DNA of 5,564 bases from assembly GCA_937894795.1 (NCBI GenBank), contig CALCQV010000001.1, positions 1 to 5,564 on the forward strand. The letters run 5' to 3'. Made by a program: the position numbers and the translations under genes. Below are positions 1 to 5,564 of the stretch, one piece after another. Source of the DNA: an uncultured Bacteroidales bacterium. GTDB lineage: Bacteria; Bacteroidota; Bacteroidia; Bacteroidales; Lentimicrobiaceae. Within the stretch, counting starts at the first letter, position 1, and the number at the start of each line of letters is the position of its first letter. The notes below the pieces were generated by a model that was not told where the DNA came from, did not search any database, and was given only the letters and a program-made list of their open reading frames with translations.

Positions 1-1210
1 TAATAAGATTGGCATCTTTATAGTAAATATGATAATCGGAAAGGCTTTCTGCAATTCCTGCCATAGTTGAGTTTCTGGTAACAAATCCAACTTCAACCTG
101 ATTTCTTAGCTTTTCAAATTCGCGATCACTCAACTCTTCTGTCTGCACTCTCTCAATCTCTTTGTCAATAGAGGCTTCCAGTTCTTCAGGTGCAATTCCC
201 ATGTTTGTTATACCAAATACCATGAACAATCCAGGATCTTCCAATGCCATAGGATACGACCCAACAAACAATGCCTTCTGCTGTTTATCAACGATTGCTT
301 TATTAAAGCGTGAACTTTCGCCTTCTGAAAGCATAGTAGTCAACATATTCAAAGCATAATGATCGGGTGTTCCCATGGCGGGAATATGATATGCTTGTGC
401 TACAAGGGGCAGCTGAATATTATCGAAAATAGTATCCCTTACTTCCGTAAGCATCTTTGGCTCAACAACCGTTGGTCTTTTTATTTCCTTCTTACCAGAA
501 GGGATATCTGAAAAGTATTTATCAATCAATATCCTGGTTTGCTCATAATCAATATCGCCGGCAATTGACAGTGTTGCATTATTGGGTATATAATAGATGG
601 AATGGAATGCCATAAATTCTTCCAGAGTGGCGTTATTGATTGATTCAGCCGATCCAATAGGTGTCCAGCGATAAGGATGCTCTTTGTAGGCATTACTAAA
701 AATCTTCTCCATGAGAGTCCCATAGGGACGATTATCATACGATTGTTTACGTTCTTCCTTCACAACACTGCGTTGAGTTTCAACTCCAATGCTGTCAATT
801 TTCAGGTGTAGCATACGTTCTGATTCCATCCATAATCCCAACTCAAGCTGATTGGAAGGAAGTAGAAGATAGTAGAAAGTACGGTCAAAACTCGTATTGG
901 CATTGAGCTGAGCACCTGCATTCATAGCAATTTTATCAAATTCACCCCTGCCAATATACTCGCTGCCTTCAAACATAAGATGTTCAAAAAAGTGTGTAAA
1001 TCCTGTTCTCTGCGGTTCTTCATTCTTTGAACCTACATGGTATGATATTGTAACTGCAACAATGGGGGTGGAGTTGTCCTTGTGAAGGATAACGTGTAAA
1101 CCGTTGGTCAGGTCATACTCAACAAAGTCAATTTTGTTTTGTGCGCTGACAGTGATGGAACAGATCCATGCCACACAAATGATCAGCACTCTTGTTAATG
1201 TAAACTTCAT
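1..1210 (-). CDS. M16 family (insulinase/pitrilysin-like) zinc metallopeptidase, exported, C-terminus beyond the window
   Basis: Seen: reading from ATG at 1210, the frame stays open to the left edge (about 403 residues), so the C-terminus is missing. Residues 1-23 form a signal peptide: short basic start (MKFTLTR), a hydrophobic core, and a likely signal peptidase I site VSA|QN. No lipobox is present, so a periplasmic location is inferred. The inverted zinc motif HxxEH is intact as H73-F-F-E76-H77 (codons near 980-994). A Glu pair at 152-153 (VVKEER) sits at the family spacing for the third zinc ligand. Residues 24 to about 240 match the catalytic M16 domain, and the following ~160 residues look like the second M16 domain (typically non-catalytic). 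Known: M16 enzymes are clamshell proteases that degrade peptides, and Bacteroidota often have single- or double-length versions; which one this is cannot be told here. The gene lies 104 bp downstream of mgsA on the same strand. No Shine-Dalgarno sequence is seen. Specific substrate unknown. Confidence 0.93.
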   Translation of the reverse strand, partial: MKFTLTRVLIICVAWICSITVSAQNKIDFVEYDLTNGLHVILHKDNSTPIVAVTISYHVGSKNEEPQRTGFTHFFEHLMFEGSEYIGRGEFDKIAMNAGAQLNANTSFDRTFYYLLLPSNQLELGLWMESERMLHLKIDSIGVETQRSVVKEERKQSYDNRPYGTLMEKIFSNAYKEHPYRWTPIGSAESINNATLEEFMAFHSIYYIPNNATLSIAGDIDYEQTRILIDKYFSDIPSGKKEIKRPTVVEPKMLTEVRDTIFDNIQLPLVAQAYHIPAMGTPDHYALNMLTTMLSEGESSRFNKAIVDKQQKALFVGSYPMALEDPGLFMVFGITNMGIAPEELEASIDKEIERVQTEELSDREFEKLRNQVEVGFVTRNSTMAGIAESLSDYHIYYKDANLI

Positions 1211-1314
1211 AATGTTCAGATTAATTGAAGATAAATTTAATAGGTTAAGAACTGGTAGATATTATGAGAGTAATTAATTGTCGGTTAGTAATCTAAGCCT
1301 GGTTTAGTATTAGA

Positions 1315-1788
1315 TTATTGTGTGTCAAGATTACGGTTAATATAGTCGTTAAAATCATTAATGCGAGGAAAATACTCATCATTGAAAAGTGAGGATGAGA
1401 TTAGAAAATCTGCGGTTGAACGATTACAGGCAGTAGGGATATTATAAAGTACTGTTATTCTTAGCAGTGCTTTTACGTCAACATCGTGAGGTTGAGGCAT
1501 CATTGGATCCCAAAAGAAAATCATAAGGTCAATACCCCCTTCAACAATCAGGCTTCCCAATTGCTGGTCTCCGCCCAACGGTCCTGATTTTAACTTAAAG
1601 AGATCTAATTGCCTGAAATCTTCTTCATCAAGGACCTCTCTGAACCTCTCTTCAATTAACTTGCCGGTTGTACCAGTACACACAATTTTATGCTTGCTTA
1701 GTTTTACCGCATTAAACTCAACCCATTCCATGAGATCAAGTTTTCTATTATCGTGTGCGACTATTGCCAGCGTTTTTCTCTTTTTCAT
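1315..1788 (-). CDS. mgsA: Methylglyoxal synthase
   Basis: Catalyses conversion of dihydroxyacetone phosphate to methylglyoxal plus phosphate (EC 4.2.3.3), the cytoplasmic entry to the methylglyoxal bypass of lower glycolysis. The 157-residue protein resembles E. coli MgsA (about 152 residues) along its whole length. Visible family motifs: VAHD with H12-D13, the phosphate-binding GTTG at 39-42, SGPLGGDQQ at 68-76 with the catalytic Asp at 74, FFWDP at 91-95 with D94, PHDVDVKALLR at 100-110 with H101, D102 and D104, and N122 followed by TADF at 125-128. The segment at 45-66 is somewhat longer and more acidic than in E. coli. No signal peptide or membrane segment is present. The start is ATG at 1788, ten bases or so below a predicted transcription start, with no Shine-Dalgarno sequence. 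The gene is divergent from pfkA, the enzyme that controls supply of its triose-phosphate substrate; joint regulation is an inference. Known for the family: inhibition by phosphate and cooperativity, not visible here. Confidence 0.96.
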   Translation of the reverse strand: MKKRKTLAIVAHDNRKLDLMEWVEFNAVKLSKHKIVCTGTTGKLIEERFREVLDEEDFRQLDLFKLKSGPLGGDQQLGSLIVEGGIDLMIFFWDPMMPQPHDVDVKALLRITVLYNIPTACNRSTADFLISSSLFNDEYFPRINDFNDYINRNLDTQ

Positions 1789-1804
1789 CGTGTCTAATAA
1801 AATA

Positions 1805-1812
1805 CAAAAATA
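1805..1812 (-). promoter_or_regulatory. Candidate mgsA promoter (-7 box)
   Basis: The minus strand reads TATTTTTG, an exact match to the Bacteroidetes -7 consensus TAnnTTTG, ending 16 bases upstream of the mgsA start codon. No TTTG is present at the expected -33 position. The implied leader is only about 10 bases. The match is in an AT-rich stretch, so chance occurrence is possible. Confidence 0.4.
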
Positions 1813-1894
1813 AATAATTATTGTTCGGATATGCCCATTTTCCCATCATAATTCATGCAGAATCTCAAAATGTAATCTGAAGCGATTTTATAAG

Positions 1895-1902
1895 TATTTT
1901 TG
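1895..1902 (+). promoter_or_regulatory. Candidate pfkA promoter (-7 box)
   Basis: The plus strand reads TATTTTTG, an exact match to the Bacteroidetes TAnnTTTG -7 consensus and identical to the box facing mgsA. It lies 53 bases upstream of the pfkA ATG, which gives an inferred leader of about 45-50 bases. A -33 TTTG is not evident; the equivalent region (about 1868-1876) reads AAAATGTAA. Confidence 0.45.
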
Positions 1903-1955
1903 CACCGTTTTTCAATGAACATGAATTCATCAAATAATTCAACAAATACAATCGG

Positions 1956-3050
1956 ATGAAAAGAGTATTAGTACTTACTGGCGGAGGCGACTGCCCGGGA
2001 TTAAATGCAGTTATCCGCGCTATAGTAAAAAGAGCATCCAGAGAAAAAGACTGGGAAGTTGTTGGCAGTATTGAAGCGTTTAACGGGATATTACGTGAAC
2101 CTACCGAAATAATTGTTCTGGATGAAAAGGCTGTATCAGGCATTCATTACCAGGGTGGTACCATTTTACAAACTACCAATAAGGGAGGCCCCTTTGCCTG
2201 GCCGGTGCGCCAAAAGGATGGATCATACATAGCTGTTGACCGTTCTGATGAAATGATTCGAAAAATTCAATATTTAGGTATTGATGCAGTCATAAACATT
2301 GGTGGCGATGGCTCACAACGGATATCACAGCGATTATTTGAGCAAGGACTCAATATCATTGGTGTTCCCAAGACAATTGACAATGATCTCTCGGCTACTG
2401 ATGCCACATTCGGCTATCAAACAGCTATTCAAATTGCCACAGAAGCTGTTGATAAACTTGTTACTACAGCTGCAAGTCATAATCGCGTTCAGATATTGGA
2501 AGTTATGGGGCGCAACGCCGGATGGATTGCCTTGAATGCTGCCGTTGCCGGTGGCGCAGAACTCTGTCTTTTACCGGAATTCCCTTATGATATTGACAAG
2601 GTGATGGAGAAAATTGACAGTCGTTTTCAGAAAGGTCGTGGATTCATAAATATTGTTATCGCTGAAGGTGCCAGAAATATTAAGGGTGAAATGGTTGGTT
2701 CCAGCAGTCATGAAGTGGGATATGAGAATATTCGACTTGGTGGTGTTGGATTCCGACTTGAAGAAGAACTTAAAGCTGCAGGATGCGAGCACAGTATACG
2801 TACAACCGTGCTGGGGCATCTGCAAAGGGGAGGAGTGCCCATTGCCTACGACAGGGTTCTGGCTACCCAATACGGAGTTAAAGCTATGGAATTAGCCATC
2901 GCAGGTGAGTTTGGCAGGATGGTTTCCTATCGTCATCCATATATTACTTCCGTAACTTTGGAAGAAGCAATACAAAAGCCTAATCTGGTGGACCCTGACA
3001 CTGCACTCATGAAAACAGCCAGGGGTATTGGCATCGCATTTGGCGATTGA
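1956..3050 (+). CDS. pfkA: 6-phosphofructokinase (PfkA family, group III-like, probably ATP-dependent)
   Basis: Phosphorylates fructose 6-phosphate to fructose 1,6-bisphosphate, the committed step of glycolysis, in the cytoplasm. The 364-residue protein contains the family signatures in order: nucleotide-loop TGGGDCPGLNAVIR at 8-21, GGDGS at 116-120, PKTIDNDL at 138-145 with catalytic base D142, MGR at 184-186, PE at 207-208, and LGHLQRGG at 286-293 with the substrate-binding H288 and R291. The TGGGDCPGLN start and PKTIDND segment resemble the mixed-substrate group III of actinobacteria and Bacteroidetes rather than the E. coli-type allosteric enzyme. Gly119 (E. coli Gly104) favours ATP; pyrophosphate-dependent enzymes have Asp there. 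Lys139 (E. coli Gly124) is a residue also found in PPi enzymes, so phosphoryl donor is not fully settled. ATG at 1956 is chosen because the conserved loop begins within eight residues; no Shine-Dalgarno sequence is seen. An intrinsic terminator follows the stop. Confidence 0.96.
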   Translation: MKRVLVLTGGGDCPGLNAVIRAIVKRASREKDWEVVGSIEAFNGILREPTEIIVLDEKAVSGIHYQGGTILQTTNKGGPFAWPVRQKDGSYIAVDRSDEMIRKIQYLGIDAVINIGGDGSQRISQRLFEQGLNIIGVPKTIDNDLSATDATFGYQTAIQIATEAVDKLVTTAASHNRVQILEVMGRNAGWIALNAAVAGGAELCLLPEFPYDIDKVMEKIDSRFQKGRGFINIVIAEGARNIKGEMVGSSSHEVGYENIRLGGVGFRLEEELKAAGCEHSIRTTVLGHLQRGGVPIAYDRVLATQYGVKAMELAIAGEFGRMVSYRHPYITSVTLEEAIQKPNLVDPDTALMKTARGIGIAFGD

Positions 3051-3081
3051 TAGTCAAATTATTTAACTTGTATTTTTTTTT

Positions 3082-3115
3082 CAGGGGCATAGGTGACTAT
3101 GTTCCTGTTTTTTTT
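3082..3115 (+). terminator. Intrinsic terminator of pfkA, overlapping the 3' end of the VanZ-like gene
   Basis: An 11-bp stem pairs 3082-3092 (CAGGGGCATAG) with 3097-3107 (CTATGTTCCTG), including two G-U pairs, around a GTGA loop of the GNRA type. Eight T residues follow at 3108-3115. On the minus strand the two G-U pairs become A-C mismatches, so the structure favours the plus strand and pfkA. It starts 32 bases after the pfkA stop. Confidence 0.8.
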
Positions 3116-3528
3116 CTGCCAAACAGCAAGTAATATAAGACCGTCCCAACACATGCGCCTGCCATATTGGCGATCAAATCGTAAATTGAGTAGTGCCTGC
3201 CAATATTCATTGTCCGTTGAAACAATTCCATCACCACTCCCCAGGATACAGACAATACTAAAACAATTGGAATGATCCTCGAAAGATGAATATTATCAGT
3301 TAAAGGATGCCCTTTCTTATAGATCCTTTCATCCATAGCCCATGGGGCAATTAAGCAGAAACCCAAATACATGAGAAAATGAACCACCTTATCAATATAC
3401 GGGATATAAATCAAACGTGGAATATTTTTAGGTGGAGTAAGGGAAGCGTACACAATTACAGCCAGATAAGCAAACAGGATCATCCATCTGGTGAATCCCG
3501 GAAAGGAGAATATGAATCTTTTTAACAA
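3097..3528 (-). CDS. VanZ-like family membrane protein
   Basis: A small integral inner-membrane protein of 143 residues if started at TTG 3528, or 128 if started at the in-frame ATG at 3483 (residue 16). Four likely membrane helices lie at about residues 15-33, 47-65, 85-101 and 118-136. VanZ-like signatures are present: D46-K-x-x-H50 at the start of helix 2, E101-L-F-Q104 at the end of helix 3, R111, and D117-L-I-A-N121-x-x-G124 in helix 4. The C-terminus is basic (GRKKTGT). Known: the family is named after VanZ, linked to teicoplanin resistance in Enterococcus, but in Bacteroidota most members have no known role, so no resistance function should be assumed. No ATG exists upstream of 3528 before the in-frame stop at 3550-3552, so TTG or the internal ATG must be used; both keep helix 1. 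The gene converges on pfkA and its last 19 coding bases lie within the pfkA terminator. Confidence 0.85.
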   Translation of the reverse strand: MLKRFIFSFPGFTRWMILFAYLAVIVYASLTPPKNIPRLIYIPYIDKVVHFLMYLGFCLIAPWAMDERIYKKGHPLTDNIHLSRIIPIVLVLSVSWGVVMELFQRTMNIGRHYSIYDLIANMAGACVGTVLYYLLFGRKKTGT

Positions 3529-3601
3529 AATGGAAATGATTAAGGTTAATTATTGAATCATACGATTATTGATAAATGACGCCATTCCGGACATTTTATA
3601 A

Positions 3602-3609
3602 CAAAATTA
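3602..3609 (-). promoter_or_regulatory. Weak candidate promoter (-7 box) for the VanZ-like gene
   Basis: The minus strand reads TAATTTTG, which fits TAnnTTTG. It is 73 bases upstream of the TTG start. The nearest TTG on the minus strand (3637-3639) is too far for a normal -33 spacing, so support rests on the octamer alone in AT-rich DNA. Confidence 0.25.
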
Positions 3610-3699
3610 AGAACAATTTATTACCCTTCTTGGGAACAATTGACTATATTGCTATTAAATGGCAGTTTTGACATCTTACCAAATAAGAATTGTATTAAT

Positions 3700-3731
3700 A
3701 AAAAAAGCCGGCACTTCAGCCGGCTTTTTTT
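3700..3731 (-). terminator. Bidirectional intrinsic terminator downstream of the surface protein gene
   Basis: Perfect inverted repeat: the GC core GCCGGC at 3707-3712 pairs with GCCGGC at 3719-3724 across a 6-base loop. It is flanked by A7 at 3700-3706 and T7 at 3725-3731, giving a 13-bp stem with U-tracts in both directions. It starts 17 bases after the stop codon of the minus-strand surface protein gene, which is its likely user. Confidence 0.92.
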
Positions 3732-3748
3732 AAGGACATAAATCCTTG

Positions 3749-4000
3749 TTAGTAGATTTTGATAATCTGCCTGGTGGTAGCACCATAAACAGACTTCAAC
3801 ACTACCAGGAATACTTGTTCACTTCTATTACCTGCAGGAGCGAACTTGTGTGAGTATTCAAACCCCGCTTTAGCCTCACCTTCATAAATTGTATAAACTT
3901 TAACCCCTTGGAGGTTGTATAATTCCAGTGACACTCTTGAATCAGTTTTCAGATTGTATTTAATTTCAACCTGATCCTGGAATGGATTTGGAGAAATGGA
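3749..4000 (-). other. Region coding for the type IX secretion C-terminal sorting domain
   Basis: These 83 codons plus stop encode the classic layout of a type A sorting domain: an SPNPF motif, a beta strand (VEIKYNL), the phrase VSLELYNLQGVKVYTI, a glycine-containing turn, and a short basic-hydrophobic end (TRQIIKIY). It implies that the host has a Por/Gld type IX secretion machinery elsewhere in the genome. Confidence 0.88.
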
Positions 4001-5564
4001 CATCATTACATTTGGATCTTCACTTTGAACTGTATTGCCCTGAGCAATTGGTGCACTGGCAACAAATTCATTGATAATAGCCCATTTGCAATTCTCGTCG
4101 AATGCTTCATTGATAACAGTAGCTGCATCACTTATATTGCTAAAGGATGGATTACCTGATGATGGGATATAAACTTTTCCCAAAGCATCGTTAGCAAACT
4201 CCATCAATGCGCCAACAGTAGCACCACCGAAACTCTGGTAATGTGCATTCAGATAATTGACAACATTCTGCGGAACAGAAAGCGTCATATAGCTAAATGT
4301 ATAAGCATCGGGAACCGTACCGCAACTTGCTTCATAGTTATCAGCAATGAGGAAACTGGTGTTCAACGGCAAACCTGCAAGACCTTCACTATTCCCGATA
4401 TTGATTGCCAACGTCAGTGATTGTCCAAGTAGAATGTTTTTCTTCAGGTTATTGTTGTTTTCATAGCAGATGTAGTCTTTATTAAGAGCTGCAGCTGGTC
4501 CGCCTGACGGTAGAACATCTTCAACACAAACTGCACCGGCTTCACCACTGGTAGAAGTATAGGAATGTCCTGGGCGACCAACAGTCACGCCATTAGGTGT
4601 CAGAATCTGTACAAGCCTGTCATGTTGTGACAAACCATCACAGTAGCTTCCACCAGGTTGGCCCCAGCCTCCCATTGTCAGTGTACAATTCTCTGCAGCA
4701 GGAGCACATTCGATCGTATATTCACAGGTAACGGTGCAACCATTTACATCCATAATAGTTAGGATGAAAGTTGCAGATCCGTCTTCCATTGCATTGAATG
4801 TAACGGAAGTTCCATTTATAGGTCCTGTAATTACCCAATCAGAGCCCGGAGCCAAGCTCCATGAAACTGATGCATAAGGTACATTGATAGTAGCAGTCAA
4901 AGTATTGTTCACCATGCCACAGAATACCGGATTACCGTTATTCAGAACATAATCAACATCCTCTTCACAATCGTAAGTAATATCAATTGTAAAGGTGCAT
5001 GTGGCAACATTTCCGCAATCATCGGTTGTCCTGTATTCCAATGTATGGATACCAGGAGTCAAATCGTTGAAATAGAGCGGGAATGTAGGAACAAGATATG
5101 CACCGCCATCAAAACTGTACTCAAGTAGAATATCTTCATAAGCAGTACAGTTATCACTGTATTCAGGCGGAGTCAAAATGACTACGTCCGGACACCATTG
5201 TGAAAAGTTGGATGGGCAGATAAGATCAGGAGCATCAAGATCTGGATCTACTACGAATGTAGAAGTGCACTGATCGCTTGAGCAGTTGTCGCTTGCGCTA
5301 TAGGTAAAGCTCAGGTCCACGCCGTCGCAGAAGTCTGTTGGCAGCGATGGAATCTGGGTGATGTTACTTGTAGCACCGCAACCACCGGTGAAGCTGAAAC
5401 CAGCAGCCCATGTAGCATAAGCGGTCTGGATATCGGCATAAGGTGTGCAAGCCGGTAGATTAACAGCCGTAGCGCAGGTTACATCAACCACAGGAGCCGG
5501 AGCAACGTAGAATGTAGAAGTGCACTGATCGCTTGAGCAGTTGTCGCTTGCGCTATAGGTAAAG
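3749..5564 (-). CDS. Large repeat-containing secreted surface protein with C-terminal type IX secretion sorting domain (N-terminus beyond the window)
   Basis: The frame is open from the right edge (first full codon at 5563) to a TAA at 3749-3751, giving 604 residues of a longer protein; GTG at 5491 is an internal Val, not a start. Numbering from 5563: residues 1-18 and 86-103 are the identical FTYSASDNCSSDQCTSTF, spaced by 85 residues. Residues ~110-195 form another HYR-like, Cys-containing Ig-fold unit (SDNC, then DDCGNVATCTFTI). Residues ~203-286 look like a PKD-like Ig-fold (WSLAPGS..., DVNGCTVTCEYTI). Residues ~292-498 are an unnamed domain opening with a GGWG motif. Residues 522-604 are a type IX (Por) sorting domain: SISPNPFQDQVEIKY, LYNLQGVKVY, ending RQIIKIY. 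Known: such C-terminal domains direct export across the outer membrane and are usually removed. Even-spaced Cys suggest disulfides. An adhesin or matrix role is inferred; no enzymatic domain is recognised. Confidence 0.9.
   Translation of the reverse strand, partial: FTYSASDNCSSDQCTSTFYVAPAPVVDVTCATAVNLPACTPYADIQTAYATWAAGFSFTGGCGATSNITQIPSLPTDFCDGVDLSFTYSASDNCSSDQCTSTFVVDPDLDAPDLICPSNFSQWCPDVVILTPPEYSDNCTAYEDILLEYSFDGGAYLVPTFPLYFNDLTPGIHTLEYRTTDDCGNVATCTFTIDITYDCEEDVDYVLNNGNPVFCGMVNNTLTATINVPYASVSWSLAPGSDWVITGPINGTSVTFNAMEDGSATFILTIMDVNGCTVTCEYTIECAPAAENCTLTMGGWGQPGGSYCDGLSQHDRLVQILTPNGVTVGRPGHSYTSTSGEAGAVCVEDVLPSGGPAAALNKDYICYENNNNLKKNILLGQSLTLAINIGNSEGLAGLPLNTSFLIADNYEASCGTVPDAYTFSYMTLSVPQNVVNYLNAHYQSFGGATVGALMEFANDALGKVYIPSSGNPSFSNISDAATVINEAFDENCKWAIINEFVASAPIAQGNTVQSEDPNVMMSISPNPFQDQVEIKYNLKTDSRVSLELYNLQGVKVYTIYEGEAKAGFEYSHKFAPAGNRSEQVFLVVLKSVYGATTRQIIKIY
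4070..4690 (-). other. Region coding for an unnamed GGWG-type extracellular domain
   Basis: About 207 codons between the Ig-like repeats and the sorting domain. It begins CTLTMGGWGQPGG, continues with a segment containing ILTPNGVTVGRPGHS, then LLGQSLTLAINIGNSEGL, and ends near ENCKWAII. The opening resembles the TQGGWG start of domains seen in assorted bacterial surface proteins that often precede sorting signals; this is from memory and is not a database result. No catalytic motif is visible. Confidence 0.5.
5255..5309 (-). repeat. 55-bp direct repeat, copy 1
   Basis: Identical over 55 bases to 5510-5564, in the same reading frame with a period of 255 bp (85 codons). It encodes FTYSASDNCSSDQCTSTF. 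Sequence identity stops at its low-coordinate side (CTAC versus CGTA just beyond), where the encoded proteins also diverge (VVDPD versus YVAPA). Confidence 0.95.
5510..5564 (-). repeat. 55-bp direct repeat, copy 2 (cut by the window edge)
   Basis: Second copy of the repeat at 5255-5309. It runs to the last base of the window, so the true repeat unit is at least 55 bp and may extend further; additional copies may lie beyond the edge. Confidence 0.95.

Larger units (their letters stand above)
3529..3748. other. Non-coding spacer between the VanZ-like gene and the surface protein gene
   Basis: This 220-bp AT-rich stretch holds no convincing reading frame. It lies upstream of the VanZ-like gene and downstream of the surface protein gene, both on the minus strand. 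It contains a possible -7 box (3602-3609) and a bidirectional terminator (3700-3731) that would insulate the two transcription units. Nothing else structured was noticed. Confidence 0.7.

Noticed and set aside
162..359. Plus-strand reading frame of 65 codons
   Set aside because: Lies entirely antisense to the well-supported M16 peptidase frame and has no recognisable motif.
1865..2143. Minus-strand reading frame of 92 codons reaching into the mgsA-pfkA spacer
   Set aside because: Mostly antisense to the 5' end of pfkA, whose conserved motifs fix the coding strand; the predicted protein has no family features.
3055..3081. Weak AT hairpin (CAAATTATTTAACTTG) followed by T9 as a pfkA terminator
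   Set aside because: The stem is short, AT-rich and has a mismatch; the much stronger hairpin at 3082-3115 immediately downstream is the better terminator.
3093..3275. Plus-strand reading frame just after pfkA
   Set aside because: Antisense to the VanZ-like gene, begins inside the pfkA terminator and has no recognisable features.
3097..3528. Antibiotic (teicoplanin) resistance gene
   Set aside because: VanZ-like proteins are widespread in Bacteroidota without van clusters; no other van gene is nearby, so a resistance role is unsupported.
5489..5491. GTG at 5491 as the start of the surface protein
   Set aside because: The same frame is open to the window edge and encodes a repeat copy upstream, so this codon is an internal valine and the gene is truncated by the window.
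5255..5564. CRISPR or mobile-element repeat
   Set aside because: The repeat is in frame within a long coding region, spaced by 85 codons, and encodes a Cys-containing Ig-like segment; no transposase or spacer structure is present.

Overview
The window looks like a chromosomal segment of a Bacteroidota (Bacteroidetes) bacterium. Three things point there: a C-terminal type IX secretion (Por) sorting domain on the large secreted protein at the right end, AT-rich start regions without clear Shine-Dalgarno sequences, and exact matches to the Bacteroidetes -7 promoter box TAnnTTTG. No genus can be assigned from sequence reading alone. There are no tRNA or rRNA genes, CRISPR arrays, insertion sequences or phage genes.

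Layout, left to right. Positions 1-1210 (minus) hold the N-terminal ~403 residues of an exported M16 family zinc peptidase, with its C-terminus beyond the left edge. Positions 1315-1788 (minus) encode methylglyoxal synthase (mgsA). A 167-bp intergenic region separates it from the divergent 6-phosphofructokinase gene (pfkA, 1956-3050, plus); this region carries the identical -7 octamer TATTTTTG facing each gene. pfkA is followed by a strong intrinsic terminator (3082-3115) that overlaps the last 19 bp of a convergent VanZ-like membrane protein gene (minus, ending at 3097). A 220-bp non-coding stretch follows, with a weak promoter candidate and a bidirectional terminator (3700-3731). Positions 3749-5564 (minus) hold the C-terminal 604 residues of a large repeat-containing cell-surface protein, whose N-terminus lies beyond the right edge.

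Functionally, the coherent pair is mgsA/pfkA. PfkA makes fructose 1,6-bisphosphate and so feeds triose phosphates into lower glycolysis, while MgsA removes dihydroxyacetone phosphate to methylglyoxal when phosphate is short or triose phosphates pile up. Their divergent layout invites the idea of shared control, but the sequence shows no proven operator. The M16 peptidase may be read through from mgsA, since no promoter motif is seen between them. The VanZ-like gene and the surface protein appear to be separate units.

I see no clearly new system here. The points most worth a second look are the exact 55-bp repeat spaced by 85 codons in the surface protein, its unnamed central domain beginning with a GGWG motif, the pfkA terminator inside the neighbouring gene, and the mixed ATP/PPi diagnostic residues of PfkA.
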